Shown: one piece after another, positions 16,347 through 24,993 of the stretch
Position numbering within the stretch: position 1 is the first letter of the stretch
Layout: every line of letters starts with the position of its first letter
DNA from: Deinococcus roseus
GTDB lineage: Bacteria; Deinococcota; Deinococci; Deinococcales; Deinococcaceae
Reading direction: 5' to 3'
DNA: 64,000 nucleotides
Assembly: GCF_014646895.1 (NCBI RefSeq)
Contig: NZ_BMOD01000002.1
Location: 310,001-374,000, forward strand
Position numbers and translations under genes: made by a program
Notes under the pieces: generated by a model
Seen by the model: the letters and a program-made list of their open reading frames with translations, nothing else
Database searches by the model: none
What the model was told of the DNA's origin: nothing

Positions 16347-16373
16347 AATATACCCGAACCACTTCAAGACCAA
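16347..16373 (-). promoter_or_regulatory. Chitinase promoter with direct-repeat operator
   Basis: On the minus strand TTGGTCTTGAAGTGGTTC (16373-16356), then TATATT (16352-16347) as likely -10. The first TTGGTC could act as -35 with a 15-base spacer. The motif matches those at 999-1016 and 1247-1264. Confidence 0.55.
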
Positions 16374-16464
16374 TTCCCAGCTGTCTATACCTGATTTACC
16401 GGTAAATAAACCGGCGATCAGCCTCCATACCCCTGATCCAGAAAGTGCAATTCAAATTTTCAAT

Positions 16465-16494
16465 AAAAAAGACACCCGGAAATCCCGGATGCCT
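16465..16494 (-). terminator. Terminator of the FAD oxidoreductase gene
   Basis: On the minus strand GGCATCCGGG, loop ATTT, CCGGGTGTC, then TTTTTTATTG. One G-T pair in the stem. Confidence 0.7.
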
Positions 16495-16521
16495 TTAGCC
16501 ATACCAATTTTTAAACTGGTC

Positions 16522-17778
16522 TTATGCCCCCATTGGTCTGGAAAGGGTCTGCACATCGCCCAGAATGGCCGCAGCAGCCTGTTCCCCGCTTTCCATGGCC
16601 CCCTGGATGCCACTCATCCGGGTGGCTTCTGAGGCAATCCAGATCCGCTCCATCGGGGCTTTCAGAGGAGAAAGCTGGTCCATGAAGCCCACCTCCTGAC
16701 TGAATTGCCCATACGGAATGTGCAGGATTTTCAAGGGCTGCAAGTCCCCTGTCTGGTTGCCATACCAGTGCTCCAGTTCCTGCAACACCCCCACCATCAA
16801 GAGGTTGTCGTTGTCAAATGCCGCCCGCAACACCGAAACCGCCAGCAGATGTTTCCCTGAGGGTGCATAAGGTCCCACATTGCTGAGCCACATGGCATTG
16901 TTGATCAGGCCCTCATCGGAGGCCAGAATCAACTTGCGGCTCTGGTCCAGCAGGGTGTCACTGGCAAAATACACGTAAGAACTCCCCACATGCCCCTGAG
17001 GCGTCTGAACACCCAGCAAACGGCGCAGTTCTGGCGGATCGGTTGCGATCACCACCTGGTTTGCCTCCAGAGGTCCGTCTGCGGTGTACACCCGCACGTT
17101 GTGGCCGCTGGATTCCAGGGCCGTCACACTGGTGTTCAGGCGGATGTCCAGGCCCCTGGAGAGTTGCCTGGGAATGGCCCCCATGCCTTCTCTGGGCAAA
17201 GCCACCTCACCATACAGCATCATGCGGTAATAGTACTTGAACAGTCTGCTGGAGGTGGAAAGCTCCCGGTTCAGAAAAATGCCTCCAAAGAAGGGTTTGA
17301 AAAACGCATCAATGGCACTGTCGCTGAACCCGTACTCCTGCAAAAAAGTCAGGGTGGAGGTTTCTGCTTCCCGGAAAAACCTGTGCGCCTCTCCCTGCCC
17401 GATGTCCACACTGAGTTTTGCCACCAGCACCTTGTCTTTGAGGGTCAGGTGCGGGCTTTGCAGGCTTTGCAGAGCATCTCCGGGCAACCTGAAGGGATCT
17501 CCCACCGTGCTGGTCTGGGTCTGGGAACGGATCACCGCTCCGGGTTCCAGCACCCGCAAATCCAGTGCTTCCAGATTCAAATTGCGTTTGACCGCTGGAT
17601 AACCCGTAAAAAGCACCTGAAACCCATGGTCAATGGTGAAACCCTCCACCTGTGAGGTGCAGACCCTTCCACCCACATGGGCTGCTTTTTCCAGCACCGT
17701 GACCTGTTTCCCGGCCCGTTTCAGGGTGCGTGCAGCCGTCAGGCCTGCCAATCCTGCGCCAATGACAATGACATGCAT
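16522..17778 (-). CDS. FAD-dependent amine-oxidase/desaturase-like oxidoreductase
   Basis: 418 residues of the flavin amine oxidase superfamily. The dinucleotide-binding motif VIGAGLAGLTAARTLKRAG (residues 4-22) and VLEKAAHVGGRV follow the standard pattern, and the C-terminal FAD motif is around IWIASEATRMSGIQGAMESG. Relatives include protoporphyrinogen oxidases, phytoene desaturases and uncharacterised Deinococcus proteins; the substrate cannot be read from the sequence. The ATG follows AGGAGG by 4 nt. The nearest gene on this strand is the rhodanese, 107 bp upstream. Confidence 0.85.
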   Translation of the reverse strand: MHVIVIGAGLAGLTAARTLKRAGKQVTVLEKAAHVGGRVCTSQVEGFTIDHGFQVLFTGYPAVKRNLNLEALDLRVLEPGAVIRSQTQTSTVGDPFRLPGDALQSLQSPHLTLKDKVLVAKLSVDIGQGEAHRFFREAETSTLTFLQEYGFSDSAIDAFFKPFFGGIFLNRELSTSSRLFKYYYRMMLYGEVALPREGMGAIPRQLSRGLDIRLNTSVTALESSGHNVRVYTADGPLEANQVVIATDPPELRRLLGVQTPQGHVGSSYVYFASDTLLDQSRKLILASDEGLINNAMWLSNVGPYAPSGKHLLAVSVLRAAFDNDNLLMVGVLQELEHWYGNQTGDLQPLKILHIPYGQFSQEVGFMDQLSPLKAPMERIWIASEATRMSGIQGAMESGEQAAAAILGDVQTLSRPMGA

Positions 17779-17885
17779 GATGCCTCCTGTTGCGATTCAA
17801 TCATTTTTGAGCTGTGCAGAGGGTAATCCACATGACCAGCAGAAGGCCAAATGCTCAGGCTTCAGCATCCTGCGCCTTCTGCCTC

Positions 17886-18746
17886 TCATTCTCCGGTCAG
17901 AACACTTTCTGTCGCCTTCTCGCCCGTTTCCACTTCATGCTCGGGGTAACTCACCCAGTCGGAATAAGAACCCGCGTAAAGCCTGTGTGGGATGCCCAGT
18001 TCATCAAAAACCACAGCATTGTGGGCTGCAGACACGCCAGAGCCGCAGTACAGGATTTTTTCCTGTGCTCCAGTCAGGTCCTGGTACTGGGCCTGCAAAG
18101 CGTCCAGGCTTTTGAATTTGCCATTTTCCAGGTTCTGCCCAAAAGGACGGTTGATGGCTCCGGGGATGTGGCCCGGAATGCGGTCCATCGGTTCCACCTC
18201 TCCCCGGTAACGTTCTGGAGCACGCGCATCAATCAGGAGCACATCTTTCCTGCCTTTGACCGTGCGAACCTCCTCCATACTGGCCAGCAGTTCTGGTTTT
18301 TCCTGCACGGTGATCTGGCCTTCCGGGAAGCTCCTGGCTGCGGTTTCCAGAGAGAATCCCTCTGCAAGCCAGGCCTGAATGCCCCCATCCAGCAAGCACA
18401 CATCCTCATGACCGATGGATTTCAAAAGCCACCAGACCCGGGCGGCGTACATGCCTCCTGCATCGTCGTAAACCACCACACGGGTGTGGTCGCTGACCCC
18501 GACCCGCTCAAACACCGCTTTGATCTGGTCCGCACTGGGGTAAGGATGGCGGCCTCCATGCTCTCCTTTGGGGCCAGAGAGGTCTTTTTCGAGGTCCAGC
18601 CTGACCGCATTGGGCAGGTGTCCCTCTGCAAATTTGGTGGCTCCGTAGCTGTGGTCCAGCAGGTTGGAACGCACATCGATGATGCGCAAATTCGGCTCAA
18701 ACACCCTGGCGAAGATTTCTTTCGCAGACACCCAATTCTTTGGCAT
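17886..18746 (-). CDS. sseA: Thiosulfate/3-mercaptopyruvate sulfurtransferase (two rhodanese domains)
   Basis: 286 residues, two rhodanese domains, catalytic Cys234 in CGSGVSA. The enzyme moves a sulfur atom from 3-mercaptopyruvate or thiosulfate to a thiol acceptor or cyanide. The G-S-G-V-S loop is the one usual for mercaptopyruvate enzymes. The first domain carries the structural motifs RIIDVRSNL and EGHLPNAVRLDLEKDLSG. ATG 18746 is 6 nt after TAGAAT. Confidence 0.92.
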   Translation of the reverse strand: MPKNWVSAKEIFARVFEPNLRIIDVRSNLLDHSYGATKFAEGHLPNAVRLDLEKDLSGPKGEHGGRHPYPSADQIKAVFERVGVSDHTRVVVYDDAGGMYAARVWWLLKSIGHEDVCLLDGGIQAWLAEGFSLETAARSFPEGQITVQEKPELLASMEEVRTVKGRKDVLLIDARAPERYRGEVEPMDRIPGHIPGAINRPFGQNLENGKFKSLDALQAQYQDLTGAQEKILYCGSGVSAAHNAVVFDELGIPHRLYAGSYSDWVSYPEHEVETGEKATESVLTGE

Positions 18747-18752
18747 AGGGCC

Positions 18753-18758
18753 ATTCTA
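18753..18758 (-). promoter_or_regulatory. Leaderless -10 box of sseA
   Basis: TAGAAT on the minus strand, GGCCCT, then ATG at 18746. No ribosome-binding site is present. Confidence 0.55.
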
Positions 18759-18841
18759 CTGTTCAGAGGTCAGCAACAACACTGCAAACCTCCCTGATCC
18801 TGATCTGGCCCTCCGCATCCATGCTTACCCCTATACAACCC

Positions 18842-18871
18842 TTGCCAAAAACCAGAGGCGTAAAGTACCCT
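18842..18871 (+). promoter_or_regulatory. Likely promoter of the trp operon
   Basis: TTGCCA (18842-18847), 18 bases, TACCCT (18866-18871). The transcript would begin just before the leader peptide ATG. TAAAGT at 18861 is an alternative -10 with a short spacer. Confidence 0.45.
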
Positions 18872-18881
18872 TGATCCTAAG

Positions 18882-18926
18882 ATGTTAAGCCATACCGCAA
18901 AAGCCAACTGGTGGTGGACTCCCTGA
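18882..18926 (+). CDS. trpL: trp leader peptide
   Basis: A 14-residue reading frame, MLSHTAKANWWWTP, with three consecutive Trp codons (18909-18917) directly upstream of an attenuator and trpE. Ribosome stalling at the Trp codons when charged tRNA-Trp is scarce is expected to favour the antiterminator. The peptide has no other predicted role. Confidence 0.9.
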   Translation: MLSHTAKANWWWTP

Positions 18927-18989
18927 ACTCGGGAGGACGTCAGGCTTTTGCTCTTGCCCCCGAGGAATCAGACCTCGGGGGTTTCGTTT
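18918..18989 (+). promoter_or_regulatory. trp attenuator
   Basis: Segment 1:2 hairpin CTCCC..GGGAG (18918-18934). Segment 2 contains CTCGGGAGG (18926-18934 region). Segments 3:4 form the terminator CCCCCGAGG (18957-18965), loop AATCAGA, CCTCGGGGG (18973-18981), then TTTCGTTT. Segment 2 closely resembles segment 4 and can pair with segment 3, the classical mutually exclusive fold. Confidence 0.85.
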
Positions 18990-19032
18990 GATGACACAGA
19001 CCGGCCACACTTCAGGGCCACGGAGGAAGCAG

Positions 19033-20433
<1,401 letters not shown>

Positions 20434-20436
20434 ATC

Positions 20437-20823
20437 ATGGCAAACATCAAGATTTACGGGCACAAAGCGTTCCTGGTCCCGCACAAGGAGGTGCTGTCGG
20501 AAGCCATTCACAAAGCTGTGGTGGTGGCCCTGCAGTACCCTCTGGACAAGAAATTCCACCGGTTTCTGCCTCTGGACGAGGGGTTTTTCATCCATCCTGC
20601 AGACCGCAGCGAAAAGTACCTGGACATCGAAATCCACATGTTTGAAGGCCGCACAGAAGCCACCAAACGCGCCCTGATCGAGCAGCTTTTCATTGAACTG
20701 GAACACATCGGCGTAACCCGTCAGGATGTGGAAGTGATCCTCATCGAAACCCCGAAGGTCAACTGGGGCATCCGGGGCAAGAACGGCGCAGATCTGGCGC
20801 TCAACTACAAGGTAGAGGTGTAA
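20437..20823 (+). CDS. Tautomerase-superfamily-like small protein within the trp operon
   Basis: 128 residues. The beta-alpha-beta pattern (IKIYGHKAFL, helix, EIHMFEGRTEATKRALIEQL, VEVILIETPKVNWGIRGK) resembles the MIF/4-oxalocrotonate tautomerase fold, Tautomerase_2 type. Those enzymes use Pro1 after Met removal; the second residue here is Ala, so the standard catalytic base is absent. The gene lies 3 bp after trpE and 2 bp before trpG, so it is surely co-transcribed. Its role in tryptophan synthesis is unknown. Confidence 0.75.
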   Translation: MANIKIYGHKAFLVPHKEVLSEAIHKAVVVALQYPLDKKFHRFLPLDEGFFIHPADRSEKYLDIEIHMFEGRTEATKRALIEQLFIELEHIGVTRQDVEVILIETPKVNWGIRGKNGADLALNYKVEV

Positions 20824-20825
20824 GC

Positions 20826-21416
20826 ATGGATGTCAACCTGAAAGTGCTGGTCATCGACAATTACGACAGTTTCACCTACAACATCGTGCAGTACCTCGGA
20901 GAATTTGGCATCGAAGCCGAGGTGTGGAGAAACGACCAGTTCGAGCTTGCAGACATCGACAGGCTGCAGCCTGACCGCATCATCATCTCCCCTGGTCCCT
21001 GCACCCCCAGCGAAGCCGGTCTGAGCATCCCAGTGATCGAGAAATACGCAGCCCAGATCCCCATTCTGGGCGTGTGCCTGGGACACCAGAGCATGGGGCA
21101 GGCTTTCGGGGGAAATGTGGTGCGGGCCAAACACATCATGCACGGCAAGATGTCCCGCATCCAGCACAACGAAAAAGGCGTGTTTGCTGGGATTCCAGAA
21201 GACATTCAGGTGACCCGCTACCATTCCCTGGTGGTGGAAGACCTGCCCGAAACCCTGGAAGCCACCGCCTGGACCACCGAGGTGGATGGCAGCAAAACCC
21301 TGATGGCCCTGCGCCACAAGCAGTACCCCATGCACGGCGTGCAGTTCCACCCGGAATCCATCGCCAGTGAACACGGGCACAGGATGCTGAAGAATTTTCT
21401 GGATGATCCGTTTTAA
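20826..21416 (+). CDS. trpG: Anthranilate synthase component II (glutamine amidotransferase)
   Basis: 196 residues, class I glutamine amidotransferase that gives ammonia to TrpE. The catalytic Cys lies in LGVCLGHQSMGQAFGG and the His/Glu pair in YPMHGVQFHPESIASEHG. Also recognisable are VIDNYDSFTYNIVQYL and RIIISPGPCTPSEAG. It could serve p-aminobenzoate synthesis too, since many bacteria share one subunit. Coupled to the preceding gene with 2 bp between stop and start. Confidence 0.96.
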   Translation: MDVNLKVLVIDNYDSFTYNIVQYLGEFGIEAEVWRNDQFELADIDRLQPDRIIISPGPCTPSEAGLSIPVIEKYAAQIPILGVCLGHQSMGQAFGGNVVRAKHIMHGKMSRIQHNEKGVFAGIPEDIQVTRYHSLVVEDLPETLEATAWTTEVDGSKTLMALRHKQYPMHGVQFHPESIASEHGHRMLKNFLDDPF

Positions 21417-21440
21417 CCCCACCTTGCTGCGCTTCGCTGT

Positions 21441-21459
21441 CCTCCCCTGAAAGGGGAGG
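21441..21459. repeat. Palindromic intergenic repeat (variant of the CCCCCTT family)
   Basis: CCTCCCC, loop TGAAA, GGGGAGG, preceded by CTTGCTGCGCTTCGCTGT. This lead-in is like that of the palindromes at 22643 and 50411. Confidence 0.55.
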
Positions 21460-21516
21460 TTGGTGTCAACTGAAATGTGCACCATCTCAACAGCCAACTG
21501 CCTCCTGTTCCGTCTA

Positions 21517-21550
21517 GCCCTTGGCCCCCGATCCCTGGCCCCTGGCCCCT
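21517..21550. repeat. Single degenerate heptamer arm
   Basis: Heptamer-like units of the form GCCCCTG run for 34 bp (21517-21550) and end at CTAAAAT, like the right arm at 11099-11129. No left arm was found. Confidence 0.4.
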
Positions 21551-21570
21551 AAAATCAATTGAGGTCTTCG

Positions 21571-22569
21571 ATGCTTCAGAAACTGTTGTCCGGTCAGGTG
21601 CTGTCTTTCGATGAAGCCGCGGTGTTCATGCGGCAGGTGATGAGTGATCAGGTGAGTCCTGTGCGGCTTTCTGCTGCACTGGCTGCACTCCGTGTCCGGG
21701 GGGAATCCCCTCAGGAAATTGCAGGATTTGCCTCCACCATGCGTGAATTTGCCATTCCAGTGAAGGTGAAATCACCCCTGGTGATGGACATTGTGGGCAC
21801 TGGAGGGGACAGCGAAAATCCCTTCAACATCTCCACCACCACCATTTTTGTGGTTTCCACTGCTGGCGTGACGGTGGCCAAACACGGGAACCGGGCCGCT
21901 TCCAGCAAATCGGGAAGTGCGGACCTGCTGGAAGCCTGCGGGGTCAATTTAAATGCCTCCCCGGAAACCATCGAGAAAGCCATCAACACTGTGGGGGTGG
22001 GTTTTCTGTTTGCCAGAAGCTACCACCCAGCCATGCGTTTTGCTGCTCCCGTGCGTGCAGAACTGGGGGTCAGAACGGTCTTTAACCTGCTGGGTCCCCT
22101 CACCAATCCTGCCACCCCCACCCATCAGGTGGTCGGGGTGTCCAGTCCCCATCTGGTGCCCGTGTTTGCTCAGGTGCTGCAAAAACTGGGCCTGAAACGT
22201 GGAATTGTGGTTTATGGGGATGGTCTGGATGAATTCACCACCTGCGGCCCCAACCAGGTGGCAGAACTGAAAAACGGCGAAATCCACGAGTACACCATCG
22301 ATCCCGAAAGTGTGGGCATGCGCTGCGTGGCCAAAACCGAAATTCAGGGTGGAGACGCCCAGCACAATGCTGAAATCACCAGGGCAGTGCTGGGAGGCCA
22401 GGGCACCCAGGCCCAGCGGGACATTGTTGCGCTGAATGCAGGCGTTGCCCTGTACATTGCTGGCCAGCAAGACAGCATCGAAAAAGGCATCCAGCGGGCC
22501 TATGAGGTGCTGGACTCGGGAGAAGCCTTGCTCAAGCTGCAGGCTTATGCTGCACTGACGCACCAGTAG
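21571..22569 (+). CDS. trpD: Anthranilate phosphoribosyltransferase
   Basis: 332 residues. Joins phosphoribosyl pyrophosphate to anthranilate, the second step of tryptophan synthesis. The PRPP-binding GTGGD motif is in DIVGTGGDSENPFNIST and the second signature is KHGNRAASSKSGSADLLEACG; the metal-binding DE-type region and FNLLGPLTNPA follow. The ATG at 21571 follows TTGAGGT. The 154-bp gap from trpG contains repeats and a possible TAAAAT promoter, so trpD may also be transcribed alone. No trpC, trpB, trpA or trpF follows. Confidence 0.96.
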   Translation: MLQKLLSGQVLSFDEAAVFMRQVMSDQVSPVRLSAALAALRVRGESPQEIAGFASTMREFAIPVKVKSPLVMDIVGTGGDSENPFNISTTTIFVVSTAGVTVAKHGNRAASSKSGSADLLEACGVNLNASPETIEKAINTVGVGFLFARSYHPAMRFAAPVRAELGVRTVFNLLGPLTNPATPTHQVVGVSSPHLVPVFAQVLQKLGLKRGIVVYGDGLDEFTTCGPNQVAELKNGEIHEYTIDPESVGMRCVAKTEIQGGDAQHNAEITRAVLGGQGTQAQRDIVALNAGVALYIAGQQDSIEKGIQRAYEVLDSGEALLKLQAYAALTHQ

Positions 22570-22909
22570 GGTTTTCTGTGGATCTGGTTGTTTCAGAGGG
22601 CAGAGGGTTAAATCCCCCTGCCCTTCGCTGTGCTCAGGCTGTCCCCCTTAACAAAGGGGGATTGATGTGCGTTTGGGATGGTTTTGCATGGTGTTTCCAC
22701 CAACCTCCCTTCATTAAGCGACCCAGCGCGAAACGTGCCGTCACGTGAGCGCGTAGTGGGGTCAAGAAGGCACGTTATCAGAGTCAAGAAGGGAGGACCT
22801 TCGAGCGACAGCAAGAAGCGGAGGGATCTGACCCTCCGTGCTCTCAGACAAGAGAAAGTCCCCCAACGCAAATGGAGGACCACTTCGAGCTTGCAGGAAG
22901 CAGGAGGAC
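22570..22909. repeat. 340-bp gene-free stretch with CCCCCTT-family palindrome and degenerate inverted copies
   Basis: The core CCCCCTTAACAAAGGGGG is at 22643-22660, preceded by TAAATCCCCCTGCCC. Further on, CCTCCCTTC (22703 region) and GAAGGGAGG (22787 region) form a looser inverted pair. No gene is supported here. Confidence 0.6.
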
Positions 22910-23557
22910 CTAAGCCACCCGTGAGGTCAAATAAAACATTGTCACGGCATGGCTGGCCGTTCCCCCCAGCACAAACAGGTGCCAGATTTCATGGAACCCG
23001 AAAACACCAGGAATGGGGTTGAGTTTTTTGGTGGCATAAATCACCGCACCAATGGAGTAAAACAGACCGCCAATGCACATCCAGACCATGGGGGTCCAGG
23101 AGAAGTGGGCAATCAACTGGGGCATCAGAACCACGCTCATCCAGCCCATGGCCAGGTAAAGCACCGTTGAAATCCAGCGGGGCAGTTTCATGGTGACCAG
23201 TTTGAGGATCACGCCAGCAAGCGCCACACCCCACACAATGACCATGGTCCAGAGCCGCCATTTGTCAGGCAGGGCCAGCATGGCAATGGGGGTGTAACTG
23301 CCTGCAATCAGCAGAAAGATGGCGCTGTGGTCCAGTTTGCGCAGCCACAACAGCACTTTGTCTTTCACAAAGAACGAATGGTAGGAGGCACTGGCCAGGT
23401 ACAGCAGGAACATGCTGACCCCGAAGATCAGGAACGGCCACCAGTGAACCCCTCCCCTGTATGCAAAGATGCACAGGAGCACCGTGAGGATGACGGCTTT
23501 TCCAGCCCCCAGCCAGTGGGTGATTGCATTGATGGGTTCACGCAGGTGCTTCAACAT
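22910..23557 (-). CDS. Hemolysin III / PAQR-family membrane protein
   Basis: 215 residues with about seven hydrophobic segments. The family signatures are present: EPINAITHWLGA at the N-terminus, SASYHSFF, LRKLDHSAIFLLIAGSYTP, and FGFHEIWHLFVLGGTASHAVTMF with the metal-binding histidines near the C-terminus. PAQR-type proteins are thought to be metal-dependent membrane hydrolases; a true haemolytic role is not implied. ATG 23557 is 6 nt after a perfect TATAAT. Confidence 0.9.
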   Translation of the reverse strand: MLKHLREPINAITHWLGAGKAVILTVLLCIFAYRGGVHWWPFLIFGVSMFLLYLASASYHSFFVKDKVLLWLRKLDHSAIFLLIAGSYTPIAMLALPDKWRLWTMVIVWGVALAGVILKLVTMKLPRWISTVLYLAMGWMSVVLMPQLIAHFSWTPMVWMCIGGLFYSIGAVIYATKKLNPIPGVFGFHEIWHLFVLGGTASHAVTMFYLTSRVA

Positions 23558-23563
23558 AAGCCC

Positions 23564-23569
23564 ATTATA
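23564..23569 (-). promoter_or_regulatory. Leaderless -10 box of the PAQR gene
   Basis: TATAAT on the minus strand, GGGCTT, then ATG at 23557. This is the cleanest leaderless promoter in the window. Confidence 0.7.
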
Positions 23570-23668
23570 CCTTTGTACCGGGTTCAATAAGTGTGCAACC
23601 CATGTGTGTGTCTGCACCATTTTCGTCGCGGTGTACACGGTTTTTGTCACAGGTTCTCCTTCAATCCT

Positions 23669-24736
23669 TCAGAGCCATGCCCGTGCGTATTGTCTGGGAG
23701 CCTCGGGTTTCACGCCCAGGGCTTTGGCAGCCAGTTGTGCCCAGTGCGGCTCTCGGAGCACTGCACGGGCCAGCAAAACCACATCCGCTTGCCCGGTAAC
23801 CACAATCTGTTCAGCCTGCTGGGGTTCAGTGATCAGGCCCACAGCTCCGGTAGGAATGCCTGCCTCGTGTTTGATCTGCTCTGCAAAACGCACCTGATAA
23901 CCCGGTTCCACAGGAATTTTTGCAGTGGCAACATTGCCCCCTGTGGATGTGTCGATGAGGTCCACACCTGCAGCTTTCAAGGCTTTTGACAGCTCCACAC
24001 TTTCTTCAGGGGTCCAGCCACCCTCGGTCCAGTCGGTGGCGCTGATCCTGACCCACAGGGAAAGGTGCGCTGGAATGGCTTCACGGATGTCTCTGGTCAC
24101 TTCCAGGAGCAAACGGCTGCGGTTTTCCAGACTGCCTCCGTACTCATCGGTGCGGTGGTTGCTGAGGGGAGACAGAAATTCATGGAACAGGTACCCGTGG
24201 GCCGCATGGATTTCCAGCACCTCAAAACCAGCCTTCACAGACCTGAGGGCCGCAGCCACCCAGTTTTCCCTGAGCTTCTGAATCTCTTCCAGGGTCAGGG
24301 CATGGGGCACCAGCCAGCCCTCGGTGAAGGGCACAGCACTGGGAGCCACCACTTCCCAGCCACCCTCTTCTGGGGTCAGAATGGCCCTGTTGGAGTCCCA
24401 GGGAGAGCGCACACTGGCCTTCCTGCCAGCATGGGCCAGTTGAATCCCGGCCACTGCTCCCTGCCCTTTGATGAACTGCACAATCTTGCTTAAAGCTTCT
24501 GCCTGTCCATCTTCCCAGATGCCCAGATCGTCCGGGCTGATGCGGCCTTCTGGAACCACCGCGGTGGCCTCGGTGATGACCAGAGCGGCACCTCCCTGGG
24601 CAAAAGCACCCAGGTGCACCAGATGCCAGTCGCCGGGATAACCGTTCTCAGAGGAATACTGGCACATGGGGCTGACCACAATGCGGTTTTTGAGGGTCAC
24701 GCCACGGAAGGTGATGGGGGTGAAAAGCTGGCTCAT
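23669..24736 (-). CDS. namA: NADPH dehydrogenase, old yellow enzyme family (YqjM type)
   Basis: 355 residues, FMN-dependent TIM barrel that reduces activated C=C bonds of enones. Clear YqjM-type motifs: LKNRIVVSPMCQYS near the start, IQLAHAGRKAS, the HAAHGYLFHEFLSP catalytic/FMN segment and RTDEYGGSLENR. Start set at ATG 24736 (MSQLFTPIT), which aligns with the usual N-terminus; an ATG 12 bp earlier is an alternative. Likely role is defence against reactive electrophiles. Confidence 0.93.
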   Translation of the reverse strand: MSQLFTPITFRGVTLKNRIVVSPMCQYSSENGYPGDWHLVHLGAFAQGGAALVITEATAVVPEGRISPDDLGIWEDGQAEALSKIVQFIKGQGAVAGIQLAHAGRKASVRSPWDSNRAILTPEEGGWEVVAPSAVPFTEGWLVPHALTLEEIQKLRENWVAAALRSVKAGFEVLEIHAAHGYLFHEFLSPLSNHRTDEYGGSLENRSRLLLEVTRDIREAIPAHLSLWVRISATDWTEGGWTPEESVELSKALKAAGVDLIDTSTGGNVATAKIPVEPGYQVRFAEQIKHEAGIPTGAVGLITEPQQAEQIVVTGQADVVLLARAVLREPHWAQLAAKALGVKPEAPRQYARAWL

Positions 24737-24781
24737 GCCTTTTGTCATAACCTGTGAAATGGCATGGGAAAAAGAAGCAGG

Positions 24782-24957
24782 GTTGCAATTGATAAAAGTT
24801 GCCGAGAGCCGAGAGCCGAGAGCCGAGAGCCGAGAGCCGAGAGCCGAGAGCCGAGAGCCGAGAGTCTAAATTGCAACAGCTTGAGCTAAATGTCAAATCC
24901 AAAAAGCTTTAGCTCAAGCCATCTTTTGCCCTCGACCCTGTGCCCCGCGCCCTCGGC
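24782..24957. repeat. Paired heptamer element 2 with nine perfect GCCGAGA copies
   Basis: GCCGAGA is repeated nine times exactly (24801-24863). The array sits between GTTGCAATT (24782-24790) and AATTGCAAC (24868-24876). An inner hairpin of CTTGAGCTAAA and TTTAGCTCAAG follows, then a degenerate complementary arm (24928-24957) with two GCCCTCG units. No reading frame makes sense across it. Confidence 0.85.
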
Positions 24958-24960
24958 AAA

Positions 24961-24993
24961 AGAAAGATCCGGGCAATGCCCGGATCTTTCTTT
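24961..24993. terminator. Terminator of guaB
   Basis: AAAGATCCGGGC, loop AAT, GCCCGGATCTTT with T-rich flanks on both strands (TTTCTTTTC on plus). On the minus strand it directly follows the guaB stop. Confidence 0.8.

Noticed and set aside
13983..16394. An 803-residue open frame on the plus strand opposite the chitinase
   Set aside because: It covers the chitinase in antisense, has no recognisable domain, and is an artefact of biased codon use in the real gene, which has full domain evidence.
16500..16521. ATACCA..TGGTCT near-palindrome as another chitin operator
   Set aside because: It lies between a stop codon and its terminator, has opposed rather than direct half-sites, and is not near a start.
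24801..24863. Nine-copy repeat considered as a CRISPR array
   Set aside because: The unit is 7 bp with no spacers; CRISPR arrays need repeats of more than 20 bp with unique spacers.
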